Of a DNA stretch of 64,000 nucleotides, positions 35,593 through 44,805 are shown in pieces. The notes beneath the pieces were generated by a model. The model did not search any database, was not told where the DNA came from, and was given only the letters and a program-made list of their open reading frames with translations. The stretch spans positions 271,959-335,958 of the forward strand of contig NZ_FQXE01000005.1 of assembly GCF_900129885.1 (NCBI RefSeq), given 5' to 3'. The first letter of the stretch is position 1. Each line of letters begins with the position of its first letter. The stretch comes from Pollutimonas bauzanensis (lineage in GTDB: Bacteria; Pseudomonadota; Gammaproteobacteria; Burkholderiales; Burkholderiaceae_B). The position numbers were made by a program, and so were the translations under genes.

Positions 35593-36465
35593 TCAGTGCG
35601 TGGACAGCAGGACCACGCCGGCGATGATGACCGCGCATCCCAGCCAGCGCACGGGCGAGACCTTTTCCTTCAGGATGAAGAAGCCGGCGAATGTCGCCAT
35701 CATCATGGACATTTCGCGCAAGGGCGCCACCACGCTGACGTCGGCCCCCTGCTGCAAGGCGTACAGGACCAGGATGTAGGCCATGGGCGAGAGTATGCCC
35801 ACCGCCAGCGCCAGCCCCCATTTGCCGCGCATCTGCCGCAGCATGTGGGCGCGCCTCACCCAGGTGCTGGGCGCCAGCAGCAGCGTGCCGCAACAGGCGG
35901 AAAGCCAATCCAGCAGAACGGGGGCGACCAGCAGCGCCTTGACGCTATAGGCGTCGCTCAGGCTGTAGGCGGCGATGAACAAGCCTATCAGCAGGCCCCA
36001 GCGTATGCCTATCCAGGCCTGGGGCTGGGCAAACTGGCGCCAGTTGCCCTGCGTGGCGATCAGGAGTATGCCCGCCACCACGCTGCATATCCCCAGCACG
36101 CCCAAAGCCGAAGGGATTTCGGCCAGCCAGAGGAAAGCGCCGGCGCTGGCCAGCAAGGGGCCGGTGCCCCGCGCGATGGGATAGACCACGGAAAGGTCGG
36201 CCACGTTGTAGCCGCGCAGCAAACAGATGCTGTATCCAAGATGCAAGGCGCTGGACAGCCCGATGAACGCCGCCACCGGCCAGCTCCAGGCCATGCCGTC
36301 GTTCCACAGGATGTATGCGACCCATGGGGCGTAGATTACCGTCGAGCAAAGCCGATAGGCGAAGACGAACGATGCCCCGGCGCCGGCCGCCCGCTTGGAA
36401 ATCAGGTTCCAGGCCGCATGCAGGCCGGCAGCGATGACGACCAGCAGGAACACCTGGAGCGTCAT
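35593..36465 (-). CDS. EamA/DMT-family transporter
   Basis: 290 residues from the ATG at 36465; the upstream extension overlaps the arsC side and is not hydrophobic. Ten hydrophobic helices form two EamA repeats (about residues 5-135 and 150-290), each ending in a block like LWLAEIPSALGVLGICSVVA or FILKEKVSPVRWLGCAVIIA. DMT transporters export small metabolites; no substrate can be assigned. It follows arsC on the same strand with a 34-bp gap and may be co-transcribed. Confidence 0.87.
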   Translation of the reverse strand: MTLQVFLLVVIAAGLHAAWNLISKRAAGAGASFVFAYRLCSTVIYAPWVAYILWNDGMAWSWPVAAFIGLSSALHLGYSICLLRGYNVADLSVVYPIARGTGPLLASAGAFLWLAEIPSALGVLGICSVVAGILLIATQGNWRQFAQPQAWIGIRWGLLIGLFIAAYSLSDAYSVKALLVAPVLLDWLSACCGTLLLAPSTWVRRAHMLRQMRGKWGLALAVGILSPMAYILVLYALQQGADVSVVAPLREMSMMMATFAGFFILKEKVSPVRWLGCAVIIAGVVLLSTH

Positions 36466-36499
36466 CGCCGCGGTGCCATGATGGGCCGCCAGCCCGGCT

Positions 36500-36844
36500 T
36501 CAGAGAATTTCTGCGAGGACGGCGGCCGGCCGGCACAAGCGCGTGCCCTTGTCCGTGACGACAAAAGGACGGTTCAGCAGGATGGGGTGTTCGGCCATGG
36601 CATCGAGCAATTGCCCGTCGCTTACGGCCGGGTCGCCGAGCCCGAGTTCCTCGAACAAGGCTTCCTTGCTGCGTATGGCCTCGCGCACCGACAGCCCGGC
36701 GCCCTGGATAAGAGCCGCCAGTTCGCCGCGCGTCAGGGGCGTCTTGAGGTATTCGACAACCTCGGCCTGGATGCCGCGGTCCTGCAGCATTTGCAATGCG
36801 TCGCGCGAAGTGCCGCAACGAGGATTATGATAGATCGTGGTCAT
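36500..36844 (-). CDS. arsC: ArsC, glutaredoxin-dependent arsenate reductase
   Basis: 114 residues from the ATG at 36844; the large upstream frame is an antisense shadow of the peroxiredoxin gene. The N-terminus MTTIYHNPRCGTSRDALQML contains the catalytic Cys10 in the CGTSR loop. HPILLNRPFVVTDKGTRLCRP carries the arginines equivalent to E. coli Arg94 and Arg107, and REAIRSKE the third. It reduces arsenate to arsenite using glutathione/glutaredoxin. It is unlinked to the arsB at 21326. Because Spx/YffB relatives exist, the arsenate role is likely but not proved. Confidence 0.9.
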   Translation of the reverse strand: MTTIYHNPRCGTSRDALQMLQDRGIQAEVVEYLKTPLTRGELAALIQGAGLSVREAIRSKEALFEELGLGDPAVSDGQLLDAMAEHPILLNRPFVVTDKGTRLCRPAAVLAEIL

Positions 36845-36916
36845 CGCCGTACATGCCAAATATATGTAATGGATCTGACATCTTAGCCCAGTTTCGATCG
36901 CGCCCAGGGAGCAATC

Positions 36917-37477
36917 ATGAAGTTTCTTCGACCCGCCAGCATCGCCTCGCACACCCTCATCGCCCTCGCATGCGCCGTGCCGCCATCCGCGGCCTACGCC
37001 CAGTTGAAAGTCGGCGCGCCGGCGCCCGACTTCACTCTCGAAGCCACGCTCGGCGGCAACGCGTTTCCGTTCACCCTGAACGAGGCCCTCGAGAAAGGCC
37101 CGGTCGTGCTGTATTTTTATCCGGCCGCGTTCACCAAAGGCTGCACCATCGAAGCGCACGATTTTGCCGAGGCGACCGACGAATACAAGCAGTACGGCGC
37201 CACCGTGCTGGGCGTCTCGGCCGACAAGCTGGACAAGCTGAAGGAATTCTCGGTCGACGCCTGCCGCAGCAAATTCGCCGTGGGGGCCGACCCGCAAGCC
37301 AAAGTCATCAAGGCCTATGATGCCAACATGGCTTTCAAGCCGAACATGGCGAACCGCATTTCCTATGTCATTACGCCGGACCATAAAATCTACTATGAAT
37401 ACACCAGCCTGGACCCCGACGGCCACGTCGCCAACACCATGGCGGCGGTCAAGAAATGGGCGGCGTCCAAGCCCTGA
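36917..37477 (+). CDS. Periplasmic peroxiredoxin (AhpC/TSA, BCP-like)
   Basis: 186 residues with a signal peptide ending near SAAYAQ, so the enzyme acts in the periplasm. The AhpC/TSA fold starts at LKVGAPAPDFTLEATLGG. The peroxidatic Cys lies in FTKGCTIEAHDF, and VVLYFYPAAF precedes it. The remaining Cys, in VDACRSKF, could be the resolving residue. It reduces peroxides. Divergent from arsC with 72 bp between. The export signal distinguishes it from cytoplasmic Bcp. Confidence 0.9.
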   Translation: MKFLRPASIASHTLIALACAVPPSAAYAQLKVGAPAPDFTLEATLGGNAFPFTLNEALEKGPVVLYFYPAAFTKGCTIEAHDFAEATDEYKQYGATVLGVSADKLDKLKEFSVDACRSKFAVGADPQAKVIKAYDANMAFKPNMANRISYVITPDHKIYYEYTSLDPDGHVANTMAAVKKWAASKP

Positions 37478-37580
37478 ATGCGTGCCGATGCGGGCCGGGC
37501 TGGCGCCGCGGGCGCATGATCCGGCGCCGCTTTCAATGGTAAAGTATGGCGATCATAGGCCAGAAAGCGATGGGTATCTC

Positions 37581-38072
37581 ATGACCTCGATTTATTCTTT
37601 TTCGGCCCAGGGGCTGGCGGGCGGCGAGGTCGCCTTGTCGCGCTACGAGGGCCAGGTGCTGCTGGTGGTCAACGTGGCGTCCGAGTGCGGATTCACGCCT
37701 CAGTACCAGGGCCTCGAAGCCCTGTACCGGGAATACCGCGAGCGCGGCTTTGCCGTGCTGGGTTTCCCCTGCGATCAATTCGGCCACCAGGAGCCCGGCA
37801 GCGCCGACGAAATCGCCAGTTTTTGCTCCACCAATTACGGCGTGAGCTTCCCCATGTTCGCCAAGATAGAAGTCAATGGCCCGCAGGCCCATCCCCTCTT
37901 CGCCTGGCTGAAAAGCGAAAAGGCCGGCGTGCTGGGCAGCCAGAACATCAAGTGGAACTTCACCAAATTCCTGCTGGGCCGCGATGGGCGGGTGCTGCAG
38001 CGCTATGGCTCTATCACCAAGCCCGAAGCCTTGCGCGGCGACATCGAAAAAGCGCTGGCGGCCCAGGCCTGA
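37581..38072 (+). CDS. gpx: Glutathione peroxidase-like thiol peroxidase
   Basis: 163 residues from the ATG at 37581. The catalytic Cys sits in VNVASECGFTPQYQGLEALY, with the second block LGFPCDQFGHQEPGS (Gln) and the WNFTKFLLGRDG block (Trp, Asn) completing the tetrad. Bacterial members usually use thioredoxin despite the name. It is the first of three genes on this strand with gaps of 25 and 10 bp, and follows a secreted peroxiredoxin, so the area serves peroxide defence. Confidence 0.94.
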   Translation: MTSIYSFSAQGLAGGEVALSRYEGQVLLVVNVASECGFTPQYQGLEALYREYRERGFAVLGFPCDQFGHQEPGSADEIASFCSTNYGVSFPMFAKIEVNGPQAHPLFAWLKSEKAGVLGSQNIKWNFTKFLLGRDGRVLQRYGSITKPEALRGDIEKALAAQA

Positions 38073-38097
38073 CTGAACAAGAACCACAAGGACTTTC

Positions 38098-38796
38098 ATG
38101 ATAGATCTGTATTACTGGACCACCCCCAACGGCCACAAAATCACCCTGTTTCTGGAAGAAAGCGGCCTGCCCTACAAAATCTTCCCCGTCAATATCGGCA
38201 AGGGCGAGCAGTTCCAGCCGGAATTCCTCCAAATCGCGCCCAACAACCGCATTCCCGCCATAGTCGATCATGCCCCGGCCGACGGCGGCGAGCCTGTTTC
38301 GGTCTTCGAATCGGGCGCCATATTGCTATACCTGGCCGACAAGACCGGCCAGTTCATACCGGGCGCATTGCGCGACCGGGTGCAGGCGCTGCAGTGGCTC
38401 TTCTGGCAAATGGGCGGGCTGGGGCCCATGGCCGGGCAGAACCACCATTTCAGCAACTACGCCGTGGAAAAAATCCCTTACGCCGTCGACCGCTATGTGC
38501 GTGAAACCGGCCGCCTGTACAAAGTGCTGGATCACCGATTGGCCGGCCGCGAATTCATCGCCGATGAGTATTCGATCGCCGACATGGCCTGCTACCCCTG
38601 GATAGTGCCGCATGAGCGCCAGGGGCAGGACCTGAACGACTTCCCGAATGTGAAGCGCTGGTTCGACGCGATACGCGCGCGCCCCGCCACGATCCGCGCC
38701 TACGACAGGGCCGGACAGATCAACCCGGCGCCCGCGGCGCACGACGAGGCGGCGCGCAAGATACTCTTCGGGCAGGACGCCGCCACCGTCAAATAA
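38098..38796 (+). CDS. Glutathione transferase, YfcG/YghU-like disulfide oxidoreductase
   Basis: 232 residues. The N-terminal thioredoxin-fold domain reads LYYWTTPNGHKITLFLEES with the Thr/Asn active-site pattern of the YfcG group, then NNRIPAIVDH and ESGAILLYLADK for glutathione binding. The C-terminal helical domain includes FWQMGGLGPMAGQNHHF and VLDHRLAGREFIADEYSIAD. YfcG-type enzymes act as GSH-dependent disulfide reductases. The 25-bp gap from gpx suggests shared expression. Confidence 0.92.
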   Translation: MIDLYYWTTPNGHKITLFLEESGLPYKIFPVNIGKGEQFQPEFLQIAPNNRIPAIVDHAPADGGEPVSVFESGAILLYLADKTGQFIPGALRDRVQALQWLFWQMGGLGPMAGQNHHFSNYAVEKIPYAVDRYVRETGRLYKVLDHRLAGREFIADEYSIADMACYPWIVPHERQGQDLNDFPNVKRWFDAIRARPATIRAYDRAGQINPAPAAHDEAARKILFGQDAATVK

Positions 38797-38806
38797 GAAA
38801 AGAAGC

Positions 38807-39607
38807 ATGATGAAACTTCCTATCCAAGCACTGCGCCTGGCGCTGGCGGCCGGCGCCGCGGGCCTGCTGACGGCATGCGCGAGCGGGCCATCGCCCAATA
38901 TATCCCTGATCCCGGCGGAAACGGCGGAACAGACCAGCAAGGAGGGCCTGTTCGTCCAGGCGGTCAAATGGGAGCACAAAAAACCCGGCTGCGAGGGCGA
39001 CTGCCCGACCGTGAAACTGGATTCGGTGGTCTTCCCCGGCATTGCGCGCTTGACCGCGCTGGTGGACCACGCGCTGGCCCTCATGACCGGCATAGGCAAC
39101 AGCCAGCCTCCGGTCTACGCTACCGTGGCCGAATACGAGGATTATTTCTGGAAGACGGCGGCGCCGCGCGATTCGACCTTGCTGGCCGCCAAGACGCGCT
39201 ACCGCAATAAGCACCTGACAGTGGTCGAGCTCAATACCTGGCAATACTTTACGGGCGCGGCCCACGGCATATCGGCGACGCAGTTCCTGAACTGGGACAA
39301 TGGCAGCGGCAAGGTGCTGAGCCTGGCCAATGTGCTGGAGCCTGGCAAGCAGGACGCCTATGTCGCGGCGCTGAAAGCGGCGCACGGCCTCTGGCTGGCA
39401 AAGAACGCCGACGCGCGGCAGGATCCGGAAAGCTACAACCGGATCTGGCCTTTCCAGGCGAGCACGAATTTCGCTTTTACCGACCAGGGTTTGCTGGTGA
39501 AGTACGATTCCTATCAGATCGCGCCGTACTCGTCGGGGCAGCCGGAGCTGTTGATCCCTTATGGCGATTTACAAGGGATACTGCGGCCGGAGTTCATGCC
39601 TGCATGA
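38807..39607 (+). CDS. Lipoprotein with DUF4163/DUF3298 (RsiV-like) domains
   Basis: 266 residues. A lipoprotein signal with lipobox LTAC (Cys at about 24) is followed by a RsiV/DUF3298-type region: LNTWQYFTGAAHGISATQFL near residues 145-165, then VLEPGKQDAYV, and AFTDQGLLVKYDSYQIAPYS near 225-245. These domains occur in RsiV (a lysozyme-binding anti-sigma factor) and many envelope proteins of unknown role. No sigma factor gene is adjacent, so anti-sigma function is not inferred. It is the last gene before a nested palindromic repeat. Confidence 0.82.
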   Translation: MMKLPIQALRLALAAGAAGLLTACASGPSPNISLIPAETAEQTSKEGLFVQAVKWEHKKPGCEGDCPTVKLDSVVFPGIARLTALVDHALALMTGIGNSQPPVYATVAEYEDYFWKTAAPRDSTLLAAKTRYRNKHLTVVELNTWQYFTGAAHGISATQFLNWDNGSGKVLSLANVLEPGKQDAYVAALKAAHGLWLAKNADARQDPESYNRIWPFQASTNFAFTDQGLLVKYDSYQIAPYSSGQPELLIPYGDLQGILRPEFMPA

Positions 39608-39709
39608 GCGATGTAGCCGGCGCGAGGCCTGCCCAGGCGCGGGTGACGAGTCGTGGCTCTTTAGTTTAGACGTATGCCGGGTCGTTTTCATTGTGGTTCT
39701 TCTGACACC

Positions 39710-39956
39710 AACCCAATGTCCAGGCGCCGTGGGCGAATGTGGGTTGGGCGAAAGTTTGAGCAAGCCGCGCAGGCGGCCTGTTTCGGGGAGGCAAGCCCGC
39801 GCTTGTTTGAGCGAGTGCTTACGGGCAGCCGGGGGCTGCCCGTTCCGCGAGTTCGCGGGCGCCCCGAAACAGGCCGCCTGCGCGGGCAGTCACGGGCGAA
39901 GCCCGGGACCGCAGCGATATTGAGCCCAACCCACATTCGCCCACGGCGACGGGTTT
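39710..39956. repeat. Nested palindromic repeat element, copy A
   Basis: About 247 bp made of three nested perfect inverted repeats: 24 bp (39726-39749 with 39924-39947, core GTGGGCGAATGTGGGTTGG), 21 bp (39768-39788 with 39862-39882, AGGCGGCCTGTTTCGGGG) and 10 bp with a GGG loop (39821-39843, ACGGGCAGCC). Outer ends read AACCCAATGTCC and GACGGGTTT. A second copy in inverted orientation lies at 63814-63962. The element fills the 379-bp gap (39608-39986) between convergent genes. No protein is encoded, and nothing else is seen in the gap. Confidence 0.9.
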
Positions 39957-39986
39957 AGAAATCCACCGCACAAGCCGCGCCCCCTT

Positions 39987-40904
39987 TTACGGATTCGGTT
40001 TTTCATTGAAACGGTCCAGATCGAAATAGCGCGAACCCGAGGAGGGCTCCGGCGCCGGCTTTCCCGCGGATTCCGCCGGAATCGTTTTCCCGGCCGGCGC
40101 GGTGCCCGCATCTTCCAGCTTCAGTGTTCCCGTTTCCCCCGACCCGCCGCGGCTTGCGCCCTGCTGCCGGCTGCCGCCGGTGGCGGGCGTTCCAGGGCTT
40201 GCCGGCGCCTTGCCCTGCGCCCGCAAGGCGGCGCGCTGCTTCAGGACTTTATCGGTCAGGGCATCGAGCTTGGCCGCCAGCGCATCGTGCTTATTGTTGC
40301 GCGCCCAGTCGGCCGCGTCCAGCTTCTGCAAATTCCGCGTCGTGACCTCCGCGCCGTGATCCAGCAGCAGCTGGACCATGGCTACGCTGCCGGAATGGGC
40401 CGCCATCATCAAGGCGGTGGTGCCGTCGGGCGCCGGAGCGTTGACCAGGGCCTTCTTGGCCAGCAGCATCCGGGCCGTTTCGACTTTGCCGGTGGAGGCG
40501 GCATATTGCAAAGGCGTCCAGCCCAGGCGGTTGACCATGGCGCCGCGCCGTATCAGATCCTGGGCGCGCTTGGTCTGCCCCAGCACCGCCAGATACATCA
40601 GGGGCGTTTCGCGATTGACGTTGATGGCGTTGAGCGCCGTCTTGGGGTTGGCCGCCAGCGCGTCATACACCTTCCAGGCGCCATCGCGCATGGCCTGCAT
40701 GATGGCGGGCTGGCCCTTGTCGCTCAATTCGTTCGGGTCCGCGCCTTGCGCCAGCATGGCCTGGACGCGGGCGACGCGATCGTTCGCGATATCCACCCAC
40801 CAGTCGGCGGGATTGGCGGCATGCGCCGCAACGCACAGCAGCGCGCCGGCCAGACCTATGAAATAGCGGCCTAGCGCCGGTGCGAGATTGGAAAAGAATG
40901 TCAT
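39987..40904 (-). CDS. Exported ankyrin-repeat protein
   Basis: 305 residues from the ATG at 40904; a TTG at 40925 is an alternative. A signal peptide ends near AAHAAN (about residue 30). Five or so ankyrin repeats follow (GQPAIMQAMRDGAWKVYDAL, ETPLMYLAVLGQTKRAQDLI, WTPLQYAASTGKVETARMLL, TTALMMAAHSGSVAMVQLLL). The last third is a disordered Gly/Pro/Ser-rich tail ending in SRYFDLDRFNEKPNP. Exported ankyrin proteins of this kind occur in other Burkholderiales next to catalase or housekeeping genes, with unknown function. The ~100-residue tail could be an interaction segment. Confidence 0.88.
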   Translation of the reverse strand: MTFFSNLAPALGRYFIGLAGALLCVAAHAANPADWWVDIANDRVARVQAMLAQGADPNELSDKGQPAIMQAMRDGAWKVYDALAANPKTALNAINVNRETPLMYLAVLGQTKRAQDLIRRGAMVNRLGWTPLQYAASTGKVETARMLLAKKALVNAPAPDGTTALMMAAHSGSVAMVQLLLDHGAEVTTRNLQKLDAADWARNNKHDALAAKLDALTDKVLKQRAALRAQGKAPASPGTPATGGSRQQGASRGGSGETGTLKLEDAGTAPAGKTIPAESAGKPAPEPSSGSRYFDLDRFNEKPNP

Positions 40905-41077
40905 GACTGATTCCCGGCGCCGCAATTGAAGCGACGGCTGCTATGGATAATTTACTTTAACTGAACTACTTTAAATAATCTCTATAACCTAATGATTTGT
41001 ATGAATATTTAAAGTAAAGTTAATCTATTGCTTTAAATATTTTACTTTAGAAGCGTTATATCATGCAAAACTTTAGC
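40905..41077. other. AT-rich intergenic region with iterated ACTTTA motif
   Basis: This 173-bp gap between the tatD stop and the ankyrin gene start is markedly AT-rich against its surroundings from about 40940 to 41100. The hexamer ACTTTA or its complement TAAAGT occurs at least six times (near 40954, 40967, 41010, 41015, 41043 and 41070), several extended to CTTTAAAT. The ankyrin promoter must lie here. A binding region for a silencer or regulator is possible. Confidence 0.7.
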
Positions 41078-41848
41078 TTATCTCTCTATCTTACTGAAAA
41101 GATTAAAGAAATTGTTCGTGGAGCATTCCGCCACCTCGGCTACCGGTATGCCCCTCAAGTCGGCGATTTTCTCGGCCACGTGCATCACCTTGGAGGGATC
41201 GTTGACCTTGCCGCGATACGGGACGGGTGCCAGGTAGGGCGAATCGGTTTCGATCAACAGGCGATCCAGCGGCAGCTTCCTGGCCAGCTCATGCAGGTCC
41301 TCGGCCTTCTTGAAGGTGACTATGCCGGAGAGCGAAATATAGAAATTCAGTTCCATCGCGGCTTGCGCCACTTCCCAGGACTCGGTAAAGCAGTGCATGA
41401 CGCCGCCATACTGGTCGGCGCCCTCTTCCTTCATGATGCGCAGCGTGTCGGCGCTGGCCGAGCGGGTATGTATGATCAGGGGCAAGCCGCTGGCCCGGCT
41501 GGCCCGGATGTGGGTGCGGAACCGTTCGCGCTGCCATTCCAGCGGTTCGGACAGGCGAAAGTAATCCAGGCCGGTTTCGCCGATGGCGACGACCTTGGGC
41601 GACTGCGCCAGATCGACCAGTTCCTGGACGGTCGGCTCGGGCGTATCCTCGTAATCGGGATGCACGCCTACCGAGGCATATAGATGCGGCTGCGGGGCGA
41701 CCAGTTCCATGAGCCCCGGCCAGTTCGGCAGGTTCACGCTGACCACCAAGGCATGGCTTACCCGGTTCTGGGCCATGCGGCTCAAGATATCGGGCAAGTT
41801 CTTGGCCAGCTCGGGAAAATCCAGATGGCAATGGGAGTCTACATACAT
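41078..41848 (-). CDS. tatD: TatD-family metal-dependent hydrolase
   Basis: 256 residues. The metal ligands of the family are visible: SHCHLDF at the start, GETGLDYFR near residue 90, HTRSAS near 130, HCFTES near 155, and ETDSPYLAPVPYRGK near 203. TatD proteins have 3'-5' exonuclease activity and act in DNA repair or nucleic-acid turnover. The C-terminal 15 codons run into AT-rich DNA, unlike the body of the gene, but the frame is intact and length is normal. It is downstream of holB and tmk on the same strand, as is common. Confidence 0.94.
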   Translation of the reverse strand: MYVDSHCHLDFPELAKNLPDILSRMAQNRVSHALVVSVNLPNWPGLMELVAPQPHLYASVGVHPDYEDTPEPTVQELVDLAQSPKVVAIGETGLDYFRLSEPLEWQRERFRTHIRASRASGLPLIIHTRSASADTLRIMKEEGADQYGGVMHCFTESWEVAQAAMELNFYISLSGIVTFKKAEDLHELARKLPLDRLLIETDSPYLAPVPYRGKVNDPSKVMHVAEKIADLRGIPVAEVAECSTNNFFNLFSKIER

Positions 41849-41945
41849 AATTTTTTCTTGCGCTAATCAGTCGGAAAATGGGCGGCGCATGGCTGGCCGC
41901 CATCCATGACGTAGTGTAGCGGTTTTACCGCGCTGCGAGGCCGGG

Positions 41946-43004
41946 CTATGAGGCCGGGCGGCAGGCCATGGCCACGCGCTGCAAAGTGCTGTGCACCAGC
42001 AGCTTGGCATTGAGCGGATGGCCGGCGACGGCGCGTTGCTGCGCCAGCCATTTGGCCGTGTCGGCCAGGCTTGCCATGGCGGCGTGCCGGGCGGCGAGCC
42101 GGGTCTGTTTTTCCAGGCTGGGAAAATAGCGCACCGGCGCGCCCGACGCCGCCAGCAGCAGGTCCAGGAACAGGCGCTGCAAGGCGTCGATCCACACATC
42201 GGCGGGCATTTTTTCCAGATGGTCGGCCAGTTGCCCGATATCGGGCGCCTGCGCGCGGGCGAGCGGCGCGACCAGCTGGTTCAACCACTCGGGGCAAGGG
42301 CTGGCCCCGGTTTGCGCCAGTTGCATGGCCAGCAAGGGCGCGCCGCCAGCGGCGGCCAGCCACTGCCCGGCCTCGGCCACCCCTTGCGCTTCCAGCCAGG
42401 CCAGGCTTTCCGGCTTGCCCGGCACGGGCAGCGGCAGGCGCCGGCAGCGCGACACCAGCGTAGGCAGCAGGCGGTCCGGGGCATCCGCCACCAGCAGGAA
42501 CACGGTGTGCTCCGGAGGCTCCTCCAGCACTTTGAGCAAGGCATTGGCCGAGATGCTGTTCATGGCCTGCGCCGGATAGAGCACAGCGACGCGCCAGCCG
42601 CCCCGATGGGTCGCGGTATTGAACCAGGGGCTCAATACGCGCAGCTGCTCGACCCGGATATCCTTGGACGGCGCCTTCTTGGCGGCGCTGGCCGCGGCCT
42701 CGCCGTCGTCCTCGGCGCCGCCGGCCGCGGCGCCCTCTTCCAGCGCCACCGCTTCGGGCCGGATACGGCGCAAATCAGGGTGGTTGCCGCTGGCCAGCCA
42801 TAGGCACGCCGCGCAATGGCCGCAAGCCAGGCCCTGCAGCGGCGACTCGCACAGCAGGCTTGCCGCCGCCGCCAGCGCGAACTGGCGCTTGCCTATGCCC
42901 GGCAAGCCATGGATCAGCCAGGCATGGGCAAAACGCTCGCGCTGGCTGAGCCAGGACGCCGCCAGCGACGCCTGCCATGGCAGGAATTGCGCGAGGTCGC
43001 TCAT
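41946..43004 (-). CDS. holB: DNA polymerase III delta-prime subunit
   Basis: 352 residues. The AAA+ clamp-loader fold starts with a degenerate P-loop [12 protein letters not shown] near residue 34, followed by the zinc-binding cysteines ([16 protein letters not shown]) and [18 protein letters not shown] near 165. The poor Walker A is normal for delta-prime. It helps load the beta clamp. Overlaps tmk by 4 bp, giving the usual mltG-tmk-holB order. An Ala/Glu-rich segment between residues 75 and 105 is a species-specific insertion. Confidence 0.94.
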   Translation of the reverse strand: MSDLAQFLPWQASLAASWLSQRERFAHAWLIHGLPGIGKRQFALAAAASLLCESPLQGLACGHCAACLWLASGNHPDLRRIRPEAVALEEGAAAGGAEDDGEAAASAAKKAPSKDIRVEQLRVLSPWFNTATHRGGWRVAVLYPAQAMNSISANALLKVLEEPPEHTVFLLVADAPDRLLPTLVSRCRRLPLPVPGKPESLAWLEAQGVAEAGQWLAAAGGAPLLAMQLAQTGASPCPEWLNQLVAPLARAQAPDIGQLADHLEKMPADVWIDALQRLFLDLLLAASGAPVRYFPSLEKQTRLAARHAAMASLADTAKWLAQQRAVAGHPLNAKLLVHSTLQRVAMACRPAS

Positions 43005-43645
43005 GATTGGCCGCCCATCCGCTGTGCTCGCACCAGCTCGTCGATCTGCTCGGCCAGGCTGCGCCTTACATCCTCTATGGGCAAGGTCGAATCGACAATG
43101 CGCAGGCGCTCCGGATGCTGCCGCGCGCGCTCATGATAGGCGCGGCGGGTCCGCTCGAAGAAAGCCTCGCCCTCCCGCTCGAAGCGGTCCAGCTCGCGGC
43201 TGCGGCTCAGGCGCTCGCGGGCGACCGCCAGAGGCACATCGAAGAGCCAGGTCCGGTCGGGCTGCAGATCGGCATGCACCCATTGCTCCAGCGCGCTGAT
43301 GCGGTCGCCGCCCAGTTCGCGTCCGCCGCCCTGGTAGGCGTAAGTCGCATCGGTGAACCGGTCGCAGACGACCCACTGCCCTGCCAGCAAAGCGGGCTTG
43401 ATGACGGTTTCTATGTGCTCGCAGCGGCCCGCGAACATGAGCAGGGTTTCGGTCTTGAGGTTCATGGGCTGGCTCAGGACCAATTGCCGCAGCTGTTCGC
43501 CCAGCGCGGTGCCGCCGGGTTCGCGCGTGGAAACCACCGCCAGCCCATGCTGCTGCAAGCGCTCGACCAGCCATCCGACATGCGTGCTCTTGCCCGCGCC
43601 ATCCAGCCCTTCAAGGGTAATAAAGCAGCCGCGCCGACCTTGCAT
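43001..43645 (-). CDS. tmk: Thymidylate kinase
   Basis: 214 residues. The P-loop is [16 protein letters not shown] at residues 12-27, followed by the DR motif [20 protein letters not shown] and a lid segment [16 protein letters not shown]. It makes dTDP from dTMP. The start overlaps the mltG stop by one base, and the stop overlaps the holB start by 4 bp, so the three are translationally coupled. Length is typical. Confidence 0.97.
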   Translation of the reverse strand: MQGRRGCFITLEGLDGAGKSTHVGWLVERLQQHGLAVVSTREPGGTALGEQLRQLVLSQPMNLKTETLLMFAGRCEHIETVIKPALLAGQWVVCDRFTDATYAYQGGGRELGGDRISALEQWVHADLQPDRTWLFDVPLAVARERLSRSRELDRFEREGEAFFERTRRAYHERARQHPERLRIVDSTLPIEDVRRSLAEQIDELVRAQRMGGQS

Positions 43646-44655
43646 TAGTTGCGCCGTCCCAATATGTATTTAGACACAGCCCGGTTGTGATCCAGCAGGC
43701 TCTCGGAAAACTCGCTGGTGCCATCGCCCCGCGAAACGAAGTAGAGGAATTTGTGCGCCTCGGGGTGCAGGGCCGAAAGCAGCGCCGCGCGCCCCGCGCT
43801 GGCGATGGGAGTGGGCGGCAGCCCGCCCCGCGTATAAGTATTCCAGGGCGTGTCCGTCGTCAGGTCTTTCTTGCGTATCCGCCCCTGATAGGCGTCGCCC
43901 ATGCCGTAGATGACGGTGGGATCGGTCTGCAGGGGCATGCTCAGGCGCAGGCGGTTGACGAAGACGCCGGCGACCCGGTCCCGGTCGGAACTGTGGCCTG
44001 TTTCCTTTTCGATGATGGAGGCCAGTATCAGCGCCTCGTAAGGCGTTTTCAGGGGCACTTGCGGATCGCGTTCATTCCAGGCGGCGTCCAGCAGTTGCTG
44101 CTGCGCATGGTAGGCGCGGCGCAGGATGTCGAAATCGGTGGAACCCGGAACAAAGACATAGGTGTCGGGATAGAACAGGCCTTCGGGGCTGGCTTGCGGC
44201 GCGCCCAGTTTCCTGAGCAATTCGTCATCGGGCACGGCCAGCAGCGTTTGCCTGACTTGCGGATCTTCCCGCAATGCCTGGCGAATGCGCTGATACGTCC
44301 ATCCTTCCAGCAAGGTTATCTGGGTCTGCGTCATGTCGCCGTTGGCCATGCGCTCCAGCAGCGTCCGGGGCGTGTCGCCGCGCACCGCCTCGTAGGCCCC
44401 GGCTTTGAGCAGGATATCGCGCCCGCTCAAGCGGGCCAGCGCCACGAACGCATCTTCATTGAAATGGATGCCGGATTTGTTCATCAGTCGCGCGATGGAG
44501 CGCGGACGGCTGCCCGACTCGACCACGTAGTCGACGCGTTCGCTGTCCATGGCGACGGGATGCTCCACCCAATACCAGGCGGCGGCGCTCAGGCCGGTGG
44601 CGATGATGGCCAGCAGCAAAAGCAGATACAGGATGAATAATTTGAATTTCGTCAT
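43645..44655 (-). CDS. mltG: Endolytic murein transglycosylase MltG (YceG-like)
   Basis: 336 residues. One N-terminal membrane helix (about residues 5-28) is followed by a LysM-like region and the catalytic domain. The active-site Glu lies in [18 protein letters not shown] near residue 215, and [19 protein letters not shown] and [19 protein letters not shown] are family hallmarks. It cuts nascent glycan strands to end peptidoglycan polymerisation. It starts the mltG-tmk-holB run; the divergent ygfZ lies 150 bp away. Confidence 0.96.
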   Translation of the reverse strand: MTKFKLFILYLLLLLAIIATGLSAAAWYWVEHPVAMDSERVDYVVESGSRPRSIARLMNKSGIHFNEDAFVALARLSGRDILLKAGAYEAVRGDTPRTLLERMANGDMTQTQITLLEGWTYQRIRQALREDPQVRQTLLAVPDDELLRKLGAPQASPEGLFYPDTYVFVPGSTDFDILRRAYHAQQQLLDAAWNERDPQVPLKTPYEALILASIIEKETGHSSDRDRVAGVFVNRLRLSMPLQTDPTVIYGMGDAYQGRIRKKDLTTDTPWNTYTRGGLPPTPIASAGRAALLSALHPEAHKFLYFVSRGDGTSEFSESLLDHNRAVSKYILGRRN

Positions 44656-44805
44656 TAAGGCAAAGTGTAGCCCAGCGCAGCGGCCCGCTCGCCGGTGGAA
44701 ACCAGGCCTCGGGATGGCAAGGGTTATCGCAGCATGATTTCCCGAAGCCCGTTATCATAAACGCTAGCTTTGCCCCTGTCTGTTGCTGCGAGTCATATTT
44801 CTTAC

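Noticed and set aside
39674-39958. Open frames within palindromic repeat copy A
   Set aside because: They run through nested inverted repeats on both strands, lack ribosome sites and differ from copy B frames.
41078-41120. Truncated or fused end of tatD at the AT-rich border
   Set aside because: The frame is intact, all metal-ligand motifs are present and total length is normal, so only base composition is unusual.
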